A stretch of DNA of 52,460 nucleotides from CAYJHC01 sp964369805. GTDB lineage: Bacteria; Bacillota; Clostridia; Peptostreptococcales; Anaerovoracaceae. The position numbers were made by a program, and so were the translations under genes. Shown piece by piece: positions 51,489 through 52,460 of the stretch (positions are counted from its first letter, which is position 1; every line of letters begins with the position of its first letter). The stretch lies in NCBI GenBank assembly GCA_964369805.1, contig CAYJFM010000012.1, positions 1 through 52,460 on the forward strand, read 5' to 3'. Below the pieces are notes generated by a model. It did no database searches. It saw only the letters and a list, made by a program, of their open reading frames with translations, and had not been told where the DNA came from.

Positions 51489-52391
51489 TTAAGATTTTGA
51501 TGTTATAAGATTTTTATCTTTAGTTGGTCCAATTTTTGAAAAATCTAGTAAAACTACTAAAATAGCAATGATTATTAAAAGGGCTCCAGCATACTCTCTT
51601 AGAGAAAGTACTTCACCACCAAAGAAAAATGCAGTTAGCCCCGCAAAAACAGGTTGGCTTACGAATATCAAACTTACTCTAACAGCAGTTGTGTTATTTA
51701 ATGCATATGTCTGCATAATATATGCAAAGCCTGTTGCAATTACAGCTAAATATAGAATTGCACCAAGGCTACTGAAACTACTTGGAATAGGTAAGCCTTC
51801 TAACATAATGGCAGGTAAAAGTGCAAAAACACCAGCAAACCCTAGCTGCAACACGCCAAGATGGAATTGATTAACCTTAGGATTTTTTACAGAGTGTTCA
51901 ATATATAAAAGAGTAGCTGCATATATAATATTTGATAAAATAGTTAGAAAATCACCAAAGGCTATAGTTAGGTCGTCTGTTAGACAAAGAAGAGCCACTC
52001 CTATAATTGAAATACAGATTGCAACTATTAGTTTTTTATCAACTAAAGTCTTATGAAAGATAAATCCTAAAATTGGAGTGAAAACAACGCCTAGGGCACT
52101 CAAAAATCCTGTAGTTGAAATGCTTGCTGTTTGCAGAGCAAAAACAACTAAAATGGCAGCACTAAACATTCCCAGGCCGACAATTGCAGAGGTCTTAAGA
52201 GACTCTTTTGAAATTGCCTTCAGTTTCTTGAATGAAAAAGCAGAGACAATAAAAAAGCCTAAAGTAAATCTAAAAAAGATTACGGTAAAAGGCCCTAATT
52301 CTATCAAGGCTATATCTGACATCAAAAATGAAACACCCCAGATTAAGGATATTAGTAGAATGGATAGTTCGAACTTAGTTTGTCTTTTCAA
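51489..52391 (-). CDS. EamA/DMT-family transporter
   Basis: This 300-residue membrane protein has ten hydrophobic segments in two five-helix repeats. The first holds LLISLIWGVSFLMSDIAL, and the second NIIYAATLLYIEHSV and ALLIIIAILVVLLDF. EamA proteins export amino acids or other metabolites, or take up nucleotide sugars; substrate unpredictable. A TTG start with AGGAG 6 bases upstream is used. It is a single gene on the minus strand; its promoter lies near the right edge of the window. Confidence 0.87.
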   Translation of the reverse strand: MKRQTKFELSILLISLIWGVSFLMSDIALIELGPFTVIFFRFTLGFFIVSAFSFKKLKAISKESLKTSAIVGLGMFSAAILVVFALQTASISTTGFLSALGVVFTPILGFIFHKTLVDKKLIVAICISIIGVALLCLTDDLTIAFGDFLTILSNIIYAATLLYIEHSVKNPKVNQFHLGVLQLGFAGVFALLPAIMLEGLPIPSSFSSLGAILYLAVIATGFAYIMQTYALNNTTAVRVSLIFVSQPVFAGLTAFFFGGEVLSLREYAGALLIIIAILVVLLDFSKIGPTKDKNLITSKS

Positions 52392-52460
52392 TTAGTACTC
52401 CTATGGTAACGGCTCTGTATGAAATAAAGTGTCTGTTTAGTATAGCATAAGGAAAAGAAA

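Overview
The window looks like a chromosomal segment of a low-GC, strictly anaerobic member of the Clostridia (Bacillota). The evidence is AT-rich codon use, strong AGGAGG-type ribosome binding sites, the Firmicutes order yybS-gdpP-rplI-dnaB, ferredoxin-dependent 2-oxoacid oxidation and oxygen-sensitive FeS/molybdenum enzymes. An amino-acid-fermenting relative of Peptostreptococcaceae/Anaerovoracaceae is a reasonable guess, but the genus cannot be fixed from this sequence. No rRNA or tRNA gene, CRISPR array, insertion sequence or prophage was seen. || Layout: 1-2.2 kb holds the end of an ABC exporter locus, a BlaI-type repressor and a small, apparently frameshifted membrane protein. 2.2-3.6 kb is the rpsF-ssb-rpsR operon (minus strand) and a micro-membrane protein. 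3.8-6.9 kb carries a PurB-like lyase with an unusual active site, alanine racemase and a DUF4430-like lipoprotein. 7-19.3 kb is a housekeeping run: YybS, GdpP, L9, DnaB helicase, a DnaD-like protein, an M23 endopeptidase, DivIC, RNase M5, KsgA and an LTA-synthase-like enzyme, with an acyl-ACP thioesterase on the other strand. 19.3-23.2 kb (minus) is a shikimate operon: aroA, aroC, chorismate mutase and an AroE-like/AroK fusion. 23.4-27.1 kb (minus) is a diguanylate cyclase plus EAL phosphodiesterase pair. || 27.5-33.7 kb encodes a four-subunit 2-oxoacid:ferredoxin oxidoreductase, a CoA-transferase, a P-loop ATPase and a branched-chain aminotransferase. Together they could turn valine, leucine or isoleucine into branched acyl-CoAs and then branched-chain fatty acids. 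Next come an archaeal-type ornithine cyclodeaminase homologue and a zinc-ribbon membrane protein with a toxin-like C-terminus. || The most distinctive part is 35.8-48.6 kb, a divergent gene island around a FAD-less, single-chain molybdenum aldehyde oxidoreductase. On the minus strand are the oxidoreductase, a large FAD/FeS/CCG-domain protein and a tiny CxxC protein, preceded by a Moco-riboswitch-like leader and a terminator. On the plus strand are a radical SAM protein, a methyltransferase, a C-GCAxxG-C-C protein, an AMP-dependent ligase, an XdhC, a nucleotidyltransferase/phosphatase fusion and a MoeA-like protein. From memory this matches the order of a Desulfovibrio vulgaris set (DVU_1551-1559). 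XdhC, MocA-like and MoeA-like parts fit cofactor maturation, but the radical SAM, methyltransferase, ligase and C-GCAxxG-C-C parts have no assigned role that I know of. || The window closes with a Y-family polymerase gene divergent from an XRE repressor/ImmA metalloprotease pair. The shared intergenic region carries a consensus promoter and a long palindrome, suggesting a LexA-independent damage switch. An EamA transporter is last.
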